This document shows, piece after piece, positions 20,975-30,357 of a stretch of DNA of 64,000 nucleotides. Each line of letters starts with the position of its first letter. The stretch's first letter is position 1. The notes under the pieces are model-generated. The model had not been told where the DNA came from. It searched no databases and saw only the letters and a program-made list of their open reading frames with translations. Source of the DNA: Halapricum desulfuricans (GTDB lineage: Archaea > Halobacteriota > Halobacteria > Halobacteriales > Haloarculaceae); contig NZ_CP064787.1 of assembly GCF_017094505.1 (NCBI RefSeq), forward strand, positions 2,790,001 through 2,854,000, read 5' to 3'. A program made the position numbers and the translations under genes.

Positions 20975-22168
20975 ATGGGAACAGGCGAGACGAAGCTGGA
21001 AGACGCCCTCGTCGGCGTCGCGGACATACTGGACTCGCAGGCGGACTTCCAGGCCAAAACCGAGGAGGCACTCGAACTCGGAGCCGACGGGCTCGGCGTC
21101 GAACACGCGCATCTCACCCGGATCGTCCCCGAACTCGGACACTGGGAGGTCATCGCCAGCACCGACCCGTCCGACGGCGCGTTCCCGGTCGGAGCGACGG
21201 CGGACTTGCGGACGACGTTCTGCCGTCGGACGATCGATCGCGACGCCACTGTCGCTCTCTACGACGCCCCGAACCAGGGCTGGGCGGACGATATCGCGTA
21301 CGAAACACACGGGATGAAGAGCTACGTCGGGACCCCGCTGCGACTCGGCGACCGGCCGGTCGGGACGCTCTGTTTTGTCGACGAGAGCGCTCGTGACGAC
21401 CCGTTCGACGAGGCCGCCGTGGCGTTCGCCGACTGGCTCGCCTCGACGCTGGCGTCGGAACTCCAGTTGCAGGAGCGAGAACTCGCGCTCGAGAGCTACG
21501 ATCGTCTCGTCTCGATTTTCGGCCGCATCCTGCGACACAACCTCCGGAACGATCTAACGGTCGTTCGCGGCCACATTGAGCGTCTCATCGAGGAACTGGA
21601 CCGGCCGCACGATCCGCTACAGCTCGAGTCGACTCTCGAACGGCTCATCGCGCTGACCGAGAAGTCAAAGGAGTTGCGCCGGATCGCGGAAGAGGACTCC
21701 ACGCTCGTCGAACAGTCCGTGCGAGCCGTCGTCGAGGAGAGCCGCGCGGCCGTCGAATCGGAGTACCCCGAGGCGACGATCTCGACGCGGATCCGCGAAG
21801 AGTGTCAGCTGCTCGCGTTTCCGACGCTGAAGACCGCGATACAGGAGTTGCTCGAGAACGCGGCGAAACACGGAGGATCGACCCCGACGTGCACAGTCAC
21901 GGTCGAGACCACGGCCGAAGCCGTGACGATCGAGGTCGCCGACGACGGGCCGGGGCTTCCGGAACACGAGCGACTGGCCCTGCAGGGCGAACCGGGCACC
22001 CGGCTCGCCCACAGCACCGGCGTCGGGCTGTGGATCGTCTGGTGGATCGTCGACTCACACGACGGAACGGTACAGACGTCGGTCACGGAGTCGGGGACGC
22101 GTATCGCGCTGACGATCCCTCGCCCACCGATGAACCGACAGCTCGTCGGGACGGGGCAGTCGCAGTAG
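20975..22168 (+). CDS. GAF-domain histidine kinase
   Basis: A 397-residue soluble kinase. Residues about 15-165 form a GAF domain (LGADGLGVEHAHLTRIV; MKSYVGTPLRLGDRPVGTLCFV), a small-molecule or light sensor. The histidine region FGRILRHNLRNDLTVVRGHI (His near residue 187) is the haloarchaeal variant of HisKA. The ATPase has N box AIQELLENAAKHGG, G1 VADDGPGLP and a degenerate G2 (STGVGLWIVWWIV). No receiver domain or response regulator is encoded nearby. No transmembrane helix is seen. Signal unknown. Confidence 0.9.
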   Translation: MGTGETKLEDALVGVADILDSQADFQAKTEEALELGADGLGVEHAHLTRIVPELGHWEVIASTDPSDGAFPVGATADLRTTFCRRTIDRDATVALYDAPNQGWADDIAYETHGMKSYVGTPLRLGDRPVGTLCFVDESARDDPFDEAAVAFADWLASTLASELQLQERELALESYDRLVSIFGRILRHNLRNDLTVVRGHIERLIEELDRPHDPLQLESTLERLIALTEKSKELRRIAEEDSTLVEQSVRAVVEESRAAVESEYPEATISTRIREECQLLAFPTLKTAIQELLENAAKHGGSTPTCTVTVETTAEAVTIEVADDGPGLPEHERLALQGEPGTRLAHSTGVGLWIVWWIVDSHDGTVQTSVTESGTRIALTIPRPPMNRQLVGTGQSQ

Positions 22169-22245
22169 CGCCGGGATCGACGCCGACCGGTCGGCTAGTG
22201 ACGGTGGGCCGACCGTTCTCGATCGCCGGCCACGCCGGCGCGTGC

Positions 22246-23304
22246 CTAGATCACGCCGGTCACGCGCGCGGCCTCCCGTGCGGCCTCCTCGTTCATGCCG
22301 TTGCCTAGGATCGTGTAGCGGTCGCGGATCTCGTGGGCGCTGGTCAGCGCCTCGATCACGGTCGATTCGTCAATGCCCAGCCCCTCGGCCGTGGTCGGCG
22401 CACCGATGCGTTCGAGCGCGTCGCGGATCTCGCGCCACATGCCCTGTTCGCCGTCCTGGAGATAGGCGGTGACGATCGATCCGACGCCGACCTGATGGCC
22501 GTGCAGCGCCGCGTTCGGGACGAGCCGATCGAGTCGATGCGAAAAGAGGTGTTCGGCCCCCGAGGCGGGCCGCGAGGAGCCGGCGATCGACATGGCGACC
22601 CCAGAGGAGACGAGCGCCTTGACCACGATCCAGGCCGACTCCTCCAGCCCGGGCTTAATCGAGTCGGCGTTCTCGACGAGCATCTCGGCGGTCATCTGTG
22701 AGAGCGCGCCGGCGTACTCGGAGTACTCGACGTTCTGCAGGCGATGCGCGAGATTCCAGTCCCGGACGGCCGTGTAATTCGAGATGATGTCGGCACAGCC
22801 GGCGGTCGTGAGTCGCCAGGGGGCGTCGGCGATGATCTCGGTGTCGGCCACGACCGCAAGCGGCGGCTCGGCGGCGACGCTGTGGCGAGTGTCTTTTTCG
22901 GGGACCGAGCCCCGGCCCGAGACGATGCCGTCGTGGCTCGCGGCGGTCGGGACCGAGACGAACCCCTGTCCGCGGTGATCGGCGGCCATCTTCGCGATGT
23001 CGATCGGCTTGCCGCCGCCGACGCCGACCAGAAACCCCGCGTCGGCGTCGGCAGCGGCGTCGATGACGCGCTCGACCGCGTCGAAACTCGCCGTCTCGAC
23101 AACGATCGTCTCGGGGTCGCGTCCGGCCGCCGCGAACAGTTCGGCGACGCGCTCGCCGGCGACCTCTCTGGGCGTCGGGCTGGTGACGATCAGCGGCCGC
23201 CCGGCGAGGTGGAGTTCCTCGACCGCCGTGACGGTGTCCTCGAGGACGCCGTGGCCGACGAGGACGTTTCGGGGCAGTCGGATCCAGATCGACTTCTGGA
23301 ACAT
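22246..23304 (-). CDS. egsA: sn-Glycerol-1-phosphate dehydrogenase
   Basis: A 352-residue NAD(P)-dependent enzyme reducing dihydroxyacetone phosphate to sn-glycerol-1-phosphate, the backbone of archaeal membrane lipids. It shows the nucleotide loop LVGVGGGKPIDIAK, the SVPTAASHDGIVSGRGSV substrate region and zinc ligands expected in CADIISNYTAVRDW, GAEHLFSHRLD and LHGHQVGVG. I start at ATG 23304 (MFQKSIWIRLPRNV), which is the usual N-terminus; an upstream in-frame ATG adds about 21 unlike residues. Lies convergent to the GAF kinase (77-bp gap). Confidence 0.95.
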   Translation of the reverse strand: MFQKSIWIRLPRNVLVGHGVLEDTVTAVEELHLAGRPLIVTSPTPREVAGERVAELFAAAGRDPETIVVETASFDAVERVIDAAADADAGFLVGVGGGKPIDIAKMAADHRGQGFVSVPTAASHDGIVSGRGSVPEKDTRHSVAAEPPLAVVADTEIIADAPWRLTTAGCADIISNYTAVRDWNLAHRLQNVEYSEYAGALSQMTAEMLVENADSIKPGLEESAWIVVKALVSSGVAMSIAGSSRPASGAEHLFSHRLDRLVPNAALHGHQVGVGSIVTAYLQDGEQGMWREIRDALERIGAPTTAEGLGIDESTVIEALTSAHEIRDRYTILGNGMNEEAAREAARVTGVI

Positions 23305-23397
23305 ATCGAACAATGCACGGCGACGCGTGAAAACGATGCCGGCGTGGATCGCCCGTCCGCGGAACAAAAAATAGCGCGACGGACTGGCGGACGGGCG

Positions 23398-25953
23398 TCA
23401 GCGTCGGTGCTGTGTGTAGTGATAGATGTCCATCACGTCGAAGACGTCGACCTGGCCGTCGCCGTTGACGTCGAACCGGCCGGGGACGTGGCCGGCGCGC
23501 CGGACGCTCCCCTTGCCCTGGACTGTCAGGGTCGTCGTCATGTCGCCGTCGGGATCGACGGCCAGCTCGTAGTCGGTCGCCTCGACGACCTTCGATCCGA
23601 GACCGGGGACGTCACCGGGAACGACCTCCAGTGCAGCGAGGTCCACCCGGACCGCGACGGTCTCGGTCTGTCCGGGATCGAGCCGGACTCGCTCGTAGCC
23701 GACGACCCGCCTGTCCGGATGCATAACCGTGCCGTACGACTGGGTGTTGTACACCTCGACAACGTGTTCGCCCGGCAGGTCGCCGGTATTGGTGACGTCG
23801 ACGGTGACCCGGACGTTCTGACCGGCCGATGGCGACCCGATCTTCGGGGGCGTCACCGAGAGGTTCTCGTACTCGAAAGTCGTATACGAGAGGCCGTGTC
23901 CGTACGGGTAGAGCGGGTCGTCGAGGTTCCCGGACCAGGCGTTGTGTGTGACCGGGACGTCGCCCACCTCTCGGGGCCAGGAGAAGCCGAGCCTGCCCGA
24001 GGGGTTGTTCTCGCCCAGCAGCGTCTCGACGACAGCGGTGCCGCCGCCGGTGGCCGGCTGCCCGGCGAACAGTACCGCGTCCATGTGCTGGAAAGTCTGC
24101 TGGCCGCCGCGGGGGCTGCCCGCGTACTCGACGCCGATGATAGGGGTATCGTCGCTCGTGTTCTCGACGACCGTCCGAACGACCTCGCGCTGGGCTTCCG
24201 GGAGGCGGAGGTAATCGCGGTCGCCGAAGCCCTCGTTGTGCGGGGCCTCGCCGACGACGACGACGACGACAGCGTCCGCGTCCGGGGCCGCGCTCTCGAG
24301 GTCGCTGCGCTGGTGATCGGTGAACCGGTAGGTCGACTCGGCCTGCTCGTGGTCGGTGAGCGTCGGCTGTGCCCACCAGTTCGAACGATCGAGCGTCGTC
24401 GGGACGTGGGTGATCTGCTCAGCGGAGAGGCGCTCTTCCAGGACGTCCATCATCGTTTTCCCGGCCGGTCGGGGTCCGCCCTCGGAGAGGCCGCCGCCTT
24501 CGATCCCCTGCCAGCCCAGCGTCCAGCCGCCGTGTTGCATCAGGATCCGGTTGTCGAGGCCGTCGGGATTGACGCCGGGACCGGTGACCAGCAGGCTCTC
24601 GTCGCCCGAGAGCGGCAACGCCGGCTCGCCGTCCTCGGTCGCGGGGTCGTTTTTCAGCAGCACCATCGACTCGCGAGCGAGCTGCGTGGAGGTCCGGACC
24701 GACTCGTCGTTGCCGACCAGGTCGGAGACCTTGGACTCGTCGGCGTACGGCTCCTCGAACAGACCCAGGTCCTGTTTGAGCTCGAGGATCCGACGGACGG
24801 ACTCGTCGATGCGGTCTTCCGAGAGGTCACCGTCCTCGACCAGTTCCTCGACGAACGTGACGAACTGGGCCGGCGAGACGCCGCCGCCCCCGAGCATCAC
24901 CATGTCGATGCCGGCCTCGATGGCCGTCTCGACCGCCATCCGCTTGCCGTCCTCGGTGTCGGGGAACAGGTCGTGGATGCTGATCATCCGGTAGAGGTCG
25001 TTCCAGTCGGTGAGCGTCACGCCCTCGAAGCCGTACTCCTCCCGGAGGAGATCGGTCAACAGCCAGTGCGACGCGTGGGCCGGGACGCCGTTGACGGAGC
25101 CGCTGTTGACCATGACCATACCGCCACCCTCCTCGAGGGCGACCTCGAACGGCGGAAGCAGCGTCTCCCGGAGGTCGCGCATCGACGTGTTGACGGCCGC
25201 CCGGTCGTTGCCGTTCGCGGGGACCTCGTAGCCTGCGAAGTGCTTCGGCGTGGCGGTCACGCGGTCGTTGGTTTCCAGGGCCCGGTTTCGCGCACGCGAG
25301 ACGTCGGCGAGGACTTTCGTCGACTCGCTGATGCCCTCGAAGAACCGCCCCCACCGCGGGTCGCGCTGGAGTTCGATCGTCGGGGCGAACGTCTCGTGAC
25401 AGCCGGTCGCCGCGATCACGTCGGAGGTGTGCTCCTCGGCGTCCTCGATCAGGTCGGGATCGCGCGTCGCGCCCATGTTGAGCCGCTGGGGGAGCGCCGT
25501 CGCACCGTCGACGTACGCGGCACCGTGAACGCCGTCGATTCCGAAGAAAAACGGAATCCCGTGCGGCGAGTGCTCGATGTTGTACTCCTGGAGGTCGTTG
25601 ATCGACGCGACGAGTTCTTCCGGGTCGAGTGTCGGCGGACTCGATCCCCCGGCGAGTACCGATCCCGTCCCGAGTTCCGAGAAGAGGTCACCGATCGTAT
25701 CGACCTGCGCGAACGGCTCCTCCGTGGCCGTGTCGAACGATCCGATCGCGGGCTGCATCATCTGGCCGGCCTTTTCGGCGACGGACATGTCCGCGATCAA
25801 CTCGTTGATCGTCTGCCCCTGCGCGACAACGCTGTCCGCACCAACGCCGATCGCCCCCGCGACGGTCGCCGCACCCGTCGCCTTCATGAACGTCCGTCTC
25901 GACTGTCCACCCTCGTTCGCTGACGCGTCGTCAGTGTCGTGCTGATCTGACAT
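23398..25953 (-). CDS. Tat-exported glycoside hydrolase family 3 with dockerin-like C-terminus
   Basis: An 851-residue secreted enzyme of the beta-glucosidase type. The N-terminus has a Tat signal (QSRRTFMKATG then a hydrophobic stretch ending near VVAQGQ). The GH3 barrel follows with TPKHFAGYE and the nucleophile region GFEGVTLTDWND (Asp near residue 315). The second GH3 domain begins near residue 430 (ESMVLLKND), then a fibronectin III-like domain near 690-800 (VTVDVTNTGDLPGEHVVEVY). The last 25 residues (FDVNGDGQVDVFDVMDIYHY) are a calcium-binding dockerin-like repeat, only one copy. Alternative start upstream lacks the signal layout. Divergent from a TrmB-type regulator, which is the likely controller. 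Substrate within beta-glycosides is unproven. Confidence 0.92.
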   Translation of the reverse strand: MSDQHDTDDASANEGGQSRRTFMKATGAATVAGAIGVGADSVVAQGQTINELIADMSVAEKAGQMMQPAIGSFDTATEEPFAQVDTIGDLFSELGTGSVLAGGSSPPTLDPEELVASINDLQEYNIEHSPHGIPFFFGIDGVHGAAYVDGATALPQRLNMGATRDPDLIEDAEEHTSDVIAATGCHETFAPTIELQRDPRWGRFFEGISESTKVLADVSRARNRALETNDRVTATPKHFAGYEVPANGNDRAAVNTSMRDLRETLLPPFEVALEEGGGMVMVNSGSVNGVPAHASHWLLTDLLREEYGFEGVTLTDWNDLYRMISIHDLFPDTEDGKRMAVETAIEAGIDMVMLGGGGVSPAQFVTFVEELVEDGDLSEDRIDESVRRILELKQDLGLFEEPYADESKVSDLVGNDESVRTSTQLARESMVLLKNDPATEDGEPALPLSGDESLLVTGPGVNPDGLDNRILMQHGGWTLGWQGIEGGGLSEGGPRPAGKTMMDVLEERLSAEQITHVPTTLDRSNWWAQPTLTDHEQAESTYRFTDHQRSDLESAAPDADAVVVVVVGEAPHNEGFGDRDYLRLPEAQREVVRTVVENTSDDTPIIGVEYAGSPRGGQQTFQHMDAVLFAGQPATGGGTAVVETLLGENNPSGRLGFSWPREVGDVPVTHNAWSGNLDDPLYPYGHGLSYTTFEYENLSVTPPKIGSPSAGQNVRVTVDVTNTGDLPGEHVVEVYNTQSYGTVMHPDRRVVGYERVRLDPGQTETVAVRVDLAALEVVPGDVPGLGSKVVEATDYELAVDPDGDMTTTLTVQGKGSVRRAGHVPGRFDVNGDGQVDVFDVMDIYHYTQHRR

Positions 25954-26254
25954 CGCGGGAATAGACAGGGGAAGATATAACATAAATCTTTGGTTGATAA
26001 AAAGATTTGAAACTGAGATATTTTCTTCCAAGACTCGCGGAAGCATTTGTTTCGTCTCGAAACTGTCCGGAATAGACGCGGGTGTGAGGCCGGCCGGATC
26101 GAAAACCGGCACGGGCGCGGACGAGACGCGGCCATAGAGTTTTTACTGCTTCCTGAACATCATTTTTTACCATGTTGTTAGGGCGGTCGCCATCTGAAGG
26201 CCCCCGTTGTCGGATCGTGACAGAAGCGACAATCGGCCTCCGCTCGATCGACCG

Positions 26255-27334
26255 ATGAGTCGAGACGACGGGATATCGGACGGGGAGATACGGGCCCGAC
26301 TCGAGCAGTTCGGGTTCTCGGAGAAGGCGGTCGACGCCTACCTGAGCATCGTCGACCACGGGCGAGTGAAGCTGAGTGTCGTCGCGGAGGAGGCAGACGT
26401 CGCGACGAGTTACGTGTACGAACTCTGCTCACAGCTGGAAGCGGACGGGCTGGTCACCGTCGAGGACCACCAGACGCCGGCCGTCGTCACGGCAAAGCCC
26501 CCTTCGGAGGCGTTCGAACGGCTGATCGGCGACCTCGAGGCGGTACGCGAGGCCGTCGCCGCCCGCTACGAACAACCGGAGGAAAGACACGGCGAGTTTA
26601 CCGTCGTGAAGTCCCGGCAGACGTTTCTGTCCCGCCTGGAAGAGATGATCGACGACGCCGAAGAGGAGATAGCGATCCAGACGAGTCCCGACTCGCTTCA
26701 GGACCTCGGGCCCGCCCTCCAGCGAGCGGTCGACCGGGGCGTGCTCGTGTTGCTCTCGCTCGAAACCGAGCGGGAGACGGTCAGCGACCTCGCGCTCGAC
26801 GAGGTGGCCGACGTCGTCCGCGTCGGCGTCGCCGGAATGCCGACGTTCATCAGCGTCGATCAGCGGGAGGGCGCCGTGGCACCGCCGTCGATTCTCGAGT
26901 GGGATCACACCGACGACGCGGGCATCGCGTTCGTCCAGGGGAAGGTCGCACCGGTTCTCGTCGGCTCGTTCCTCGGCAACTACTGGCCGATGTCCGAGGA
27001 GGCGCTGGTGCGTCACGGCCGGTCGCTGCCGCGAACTTACACGCACTTCCGGCCGGCGGTCTTCGACGCGACCACGCACCTCAGGGCGGGTCACGACGTG
27101 GCGGCCCGGATGCGGATCCGTCCCGTCAGAACCGCCGAACAGTTCCGGGAGCGCAGCGGCACAGTAATCGACGTTCGACAGAGCCTGATCGAGCCGCGGG
27201 ACAGTTCCTTCGGCCTCGAGAACACGCTGTTCGTCGAGTTCGAGGACGGTATCCGGAGTGTGGGCGGCGAGAATGGGTTTCTGGAAGACTACGAAACGAC
27301 CCGGGTGACCCTCATGCGCGACGATAGTAGGTGA
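26255..27334 (+). CDS. TrmB-family transcriptional regulator
   Basis: A 359-residue protein with an N-terminal winged helix (about 5-75; EQFGFSEKAVDAYLSIVDHG, then VAEEADVATSYVYELCSQLE) and a coiled stretch to about 110. Next comes a phospholipase-D-like sensor region (about 115-235; AEEEIAIQTSPDSLQDLGPAL) and a TrmB sugar-binding-type C-terminus. TrmB proteins sense sugars and control uptake and glycolytic genes. The position divergent from the secreted GH3 enzyme, with a 300-bp shared spacer, suggests it regulates that gene. ATG 26255 is chosen because the winged helix starts directly after; the frame is open 48 bp further. Confidence 0.88.
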   Translation: MSRDDGISDGEIRARLEQFGFSEKAVDAYLSIVDHGRVKLSVVAEEADVATSYVYELCSQLEADGLVTVEDHQTPAVVTAKPPSEAFERLIGDLEAVREAVAARYEQPEERHGEFTVVKSRQTFLSRLEEMIDDAEEEIAIQTSPDSLQDLGPALQRAVDRGVLVLLSLETERETVSDLALDEVADVVRVGVAGMPTFISVDQREGAVAPPSILEWDHTDDAGIAFVQGKVAPVLVGSFLGNYWPMSEEALVRHGRSLPRTYTHFRPAVFDATTHLRAGHDVAARMRIRPVRTAEQFRERSGTVIDVRQSLIEPRDSSFGLENTLFVEFEDGIRSVGGENGFLEDYETTRVTLMRDDSR

Positions 27335-27870
27335 CCTCCTCCTCACCGTAAACGGCGAGGCTTCCCGAATCGCACCGCAAGCGTTGGGAGATTTACTGGT
27401 TTGCAGACCGGTCGGTATGACCAGTCTCCTGGCGGGGCCAGACCGCCGTTACTCCTCTCCCCGGCATAGGGATTCAGAGTTGCCGTACTGGGAATCCAGC
27501 GACCCGAAGGGGATTCCTTCGAATGTAGAGTCCCGTGAATCCGACATTGTCCGTTTAATTGGGTGGGCAGGCCGCCTCGGTGTATGTCATACTATGTGTT
27601 CAAGAAATTAAATCTCAGGGTGGAGACAGAGTGGTGAATGGGTCCTGAGGGGGACGCGATTCACGCCCGCCGTGAACAGAGCGGAATCGAAGATTCCTCA
27701 GGCAGTCGGCTGCAGGCCGACGACAGCGTAGCGTCGAAGACGCCACGAGCAGACGGCGCGAAGCGCCGTCGACGGCGGGATTCTCTCGCTGTATCAAGAT
27801 AGTGGTTGCTTGACGGGGCCGGCCCGGATGGAGCGCGGACAGTCGCTGCGATGTCGGTCGGACAGTACGG
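27335..27870. other. 536-bp non-coding stretch
   Basis: No convincing gene in either strand. The left half (27335-27600) is less GC-rich, with AATTAAATC-like runs near 27606-27614 and an inverted repeat GGAATCC..GGATTCC type pattern around 27500-27520. The right half holds the hairpin cluster described separately. The stretch could be a decayed mobile element; I found no readable transposase remnant. Confidence 0.5.
27644..27770. ncRNA. Cluster of short perfect hairpins, candidate structured RNA
   Basis: Successive perfect inverted repeats: GGAATC/GATTCC with GAA loop (27683-27697) enclosed by CCTGAGG (27644-27650) and CCTCAGG (27696-27702); GTCGGC/GCCGAC with TGCAG loop (27705-27721); GCGTC/GACGC with GAA loop (27731-27743); GACGGCGC/GCGCCGTC with GAA loop (27752-27770). 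Three share the same GAA triloop. From memory similar strings occur near the ends of haloarchaeal tnpB-type elements, which would make this an omega-RNA relic; that recall is unverified. Confidence 0.4.
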
Positions 27871-28848
27871 CTAGAGGCGGTCCAGAACGTCGCGTTCGAC
27901 GTCCCGGCGCGGCCCCCGGTCGCTGCCGTCCCGGTCGCTCCGGCGGTGTTCTTCGACGGTCGTCCCCAGCGCCGCCGCGTGCGGCGTCGACTGCCAGCCC
28001 AGCGACGCGAGTTTCTCGGTCGCCAGCAGATGCGGGCGAGACCGATAGAGCGGGAACGCGTCGGGCTCGAGGTCGGGCGCGAGTTCGCGCGCGCTGGCGT
28101 AGGTCGGCGTGACGTCGGCCGCGAGCGCCTCGGCGGCCAGTTCAATCAGTTCGCCAAGCGGCGGGGCGTGCCGGCCGGCGACGTTGTAGGCCTCGCCCGC
28201 GGTCCCGTTCTCGGCGACGACCCGCAGGGCGCTGGCGACGTCCTCGACGAAGACGAGGTGGTGCAGCGAGCCGCCGTCGCCGGGGACGACGATCCGGTCG
28301 TAGGCGTCGATCCGGGCGAGCCAGTAGTCCAGTCGCTCGGTGTAGTCGTGCGGCCCGTAGACGATCGTCGGCCGGACGCTCATCGCTCGCACGCCGTCGG
28401 CGGCCGCCTCGAAGACCGCGCGATCGCCCTCGGCCTTGCGCTTGCCGTAGGTGGCGGCCGTGTCGTCGACCGCCTCCGCGTCGGTACACGGCTCCAGTTC
28501 GGTCTTGCCCTCCCGCTTGGGGACGTCCTCGGCCGCGTAGGCGGCCCCGCTGGAGACGAAGACGTAGGCATCGACGTCCGCGAAAACGTCCGTCGCGACC
28601 CGGACGTCGCGGGGGTGGTAGGCGACCAGATCGACGACGACGTCGGGATCGACCTGTTCGGCGACCGCCTGCAGTTGGTCGTCCTCGCGGCGGTCACAGG
28701 TGACGTGCTCGACGCGGGGATCGTCGGCGAACGGGTTCGAGTGGCGGCCGCGATTGCAAAGCGTCACGTCGTAACCGTGCTCGCGAAACTCCGCGACCGT
28801 CGCCCGGCCGATGAAACGCGTCCCGCCGATACACAGCACTGTCGACAT
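27871..28848 (-). CDS. NAD-dependent epimerase/dehydratase-like protein
   Basis: A 325-residue extended-type short-chain dehydrogenase. It starts with the Rossmann loop LCIGGTRFIGRATV and contains VVVDLVAYHPRDV, the SSGAAYA strand with active-site-type Ser, and an ATYGKRKAEGDR segment with the YxxxK pair. RPTIVYGPHDYTERL and HLVFVEDVASAL are typical of NAD-dependent sugar-nucleotide epimerases and atypical relatives. ATG 28848 gives the nucleotide-binding start; the frame is open further upstream with unlike sequence. The next upstream gene is a related protein, so they may act together. The substrate is unknown. Confidence 0.88.
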   Translation of the reverse strand: MSTVLCIGGTRFIGRATVAEFREHGYDVTLCNRGRHSNPFADDPRVEHVTCDRREDDQLQAVAEQVDPDVVVDLVAYHPRDVRVATDVFADVDAYVFVSSGAAYAAEDVPKREGKTELEPCTDAEAVDDTAATYGKRKAEGDRAVFEAAADGVRAMSVRPTIVYGPHDYTERLDYWLARIDAYDRIVVPGDGGSLHHLVFVEDVASALRVVAENGTAGEAYNVAGRHAPPLGELIELAAEALAADVTPTYASARELAPDLEPDAFPLYRSRPHLLATEKLASLGWQSTPHAAALGTTVEEHRRSDRDGSDRGPRRDVERDVLDRL

Positions 28849-28912
28849 GGCTCTACGTGCGGGCGACGGGATGAAAACTGTTGGGCGCGACAGGGGCCGG
28901 AGCCGGCAGGGG

Positions 28913-29797
28913 CTACTCGCGATAGGCCTCGATCGCCGCCCGGTACCCCTCGCGGTAGGTCGGATAGGCGAACTCGTAGCCGAGGCCTCGAAGTTTCTCG
29001 TTGCTGACGCGCTTGTCGGCCCCGATCCAGTTTCGGGCCGCGTCCGACAGCTCGGGATCGTCGAGTCGGTCGCTGACAGTCTGTTTGGCCGGTTCGGGTT
29101 CGCCACACTGCGCCGCTAGCCAGTCGGCGAAGGCCCACTTCTCGACCGGTTCGTCGTCGACGACGTTGACGACCTCGCGACGGGCGTGGTCGCCCGCAAG
29201 CAGGAACCGGACCGCACCGGCGGCGTCGTCCCGGTGGACCATGTTCAGGTGGCCCTCGGTGACCGGCCCCTCGAGATACCGATCGAGACGGTAGCGATCG
29301 GGCCCGTACAGCCCGGCGAAGCGGGCGACCGTGCCGTCCGTGTCGTCGATCGGGCGCTGGCGGGCGATCGCCTCGGCCTCGGCCAGAACCTGTCCGCGCT
29401 CGGTCTCGGGGTCGATCGGCGTGTCCTCGTCGACCCAGTCGCCACCGTGGTCGCCGTAGACGCCCGTGCTCGAGGTGTAGACGATCCGGTCGGGGACGGT
29501 TTCCCGGCCACAGAAGTGGTCGATCGTCGTCCGGAGCCCCTCGACGTAGGTCTCGCGGGCGGCCTCGGCGTCGCGACCGCCGCTTGAGGCCGCAAAGACC
29601 ACCCAGTCGGCGTCCGGCACGGCCGCAAGCGTCTCGGCTTCGGTGACGTCGGCCTTGACGGCCGTCGCACCCGTCTCCTCGACGGTTCGAAGCCCCGCTT
29701 CCGAGCGACGGACGCCGACGACCTCGTGGGCGGGCCGGAGCTGTCGGGCCAGCTCGCAACCGACGTAACCACACCCGAGGACAGCGACGCGAGTCAC
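28913..29797 (-). CDS. SDR-family NAD(P)-binding epimerase-like protein
   Basis: A 294-residue protein with nucleotide motif VAVLGCGYVGCELARQL, a VVFAASSGG strand and YTSSTGVYGDHGGDW. The classical active-site YxxxK does not appear at its usual place, where AEAEAIARQ is found, so catalysis may differ from true epimerases. Similar atypical SDRs (YeeZ-like) are uncharacterised. It overlaps the upstream DUF5791-like gene by 4 bp (ATGA-type) and lies 64 bp before the second epimerase-like gene, so one transcript is likely. Confidence 0.85.
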   Translation of the reverse strand: MTRVAVLGCGYVGCELARQLRPAHEVVGVRRSEAGLRTVEETGATAVKADVTEAETLAAVPDADWVVFAASSGGRDAEAARETYVEGLRTTIDHFCGRETVPDRIVYTSSTGVYGDHGGDWVDEDTPIDPETERGQVLAEAEAIARQRPIDDTDGTVARFAGLYGPDRYRLDRYLEGPVTEGHLNMVHRDDAAGAVRFLLAGDHARREVVNVVDDEPVEKWAFADWLAAQCGEPEPAKQTVSDRLDDPELSDAARNWIGADKRVSNEKLRGLGYEFAYPTYREGYRAAIEAYRE

Positions 29798-30291
29798 GAC
29801 GCCCCCTCCAGCAGGGAATGGATGCGGGCGTACTCCTCGAGCGTGATCGGGTGACGGCCCTCGACCTGTTGCTGGACCGTCTTCGGGTCGGTGTCGTCGA
29901 GCCGGGACGCGACGGCGTCGACGTCCATCACGGCCGTCGTCATCCCCATCAGCAGGACGTCACGGGCCTCGGCGGCGACCGTCTCGGCGTCGGGAAACGC
30001 CTCGGAGCGCGCGAGGACCGCGGCGGCCTCATCGAGCGTGATATCGCCGGCGCGCTCGACCGAGCCCGGAGCGTCCGGCGACGCTGTCTCGCCGTCGGCG
30101 AGTGCCTCTGCGGTCGCCGTCGAGAGGTCGGTCTCGGCGACGACGGTCTCGACCCCCTGTTCGTCGATCACGTCGCCCAGCACGTCCAGATACGCGACGA
30201 GCAGCGCCTCGGGGTCGCGCTCGCCGGCGTCGGGAAAGTGTCCCGTCAGCATGGACTGTGCTACGGGGCGAAGACACAAGTCGGTGGCCAT
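29794..30291 (-). CDS. DUF5791-like conserved haloarchaeal protein
   Basis: A 165-residue acidic, mostly helical protein. The C-terminal half (LLMGMTTAVMDVDAVASRL, then PKTVQQQVEGRHPITLEEYA) fits what I recall of the haloarchaeal DUF5791 family. The central part ITLDEAAAVLARSEAFPD resembles a helix-turn-helix-like fold. No function is known. ATG 30291 starts MATDLCLRP; the frame stays open upstream but crosses the divergent promoter of the next gene. It is translationally coupled to the SDR gene. Confidence 0.75.
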   Translation of the reverse strand: MATDLCLRPVAQSMLTGHFPDAGERDPEALLVAYLDVLGDVIDEQGVETVVAETDLSTATAEALADGETASPDAPGSVERAGDITLDEAAAVLARSEAFPDAETVAAEARDVLLMGMTTAVMDVDAVASRLDDTDPKTVQQQVEGRHPITLEEYARIHSLLEGAS

Positions 30292-30327
30292 ACGCGAGTA
30301 GCTCCCTCGTCGATGTACCCCCGTGGA

Positions 30328-30334
30328 TTTATAC
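30328..30334 (+). promoter_or_regulatory. TATA box of the ribbon-helix-helix gene
   Basis: TTTATAC centred 27 bp before ATG 30358, implying a leaderless mRNA. Confidence 0.65.
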
Positions 30335-30357
30335 ACGTCCGACCTAGAGCGACACAC

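Noticed and set aside
22744-25923. 1059-residue plus-strand open frame
   Set aside because: It is wholly antisense to egsA and the GH3 gene, both well supported, and shows shadow-type composition.
27384-27611. 75-residue open frame
   Set aside because: No TATA box, no recognisable motif and composition unlike the neighbours; left as non-coding.
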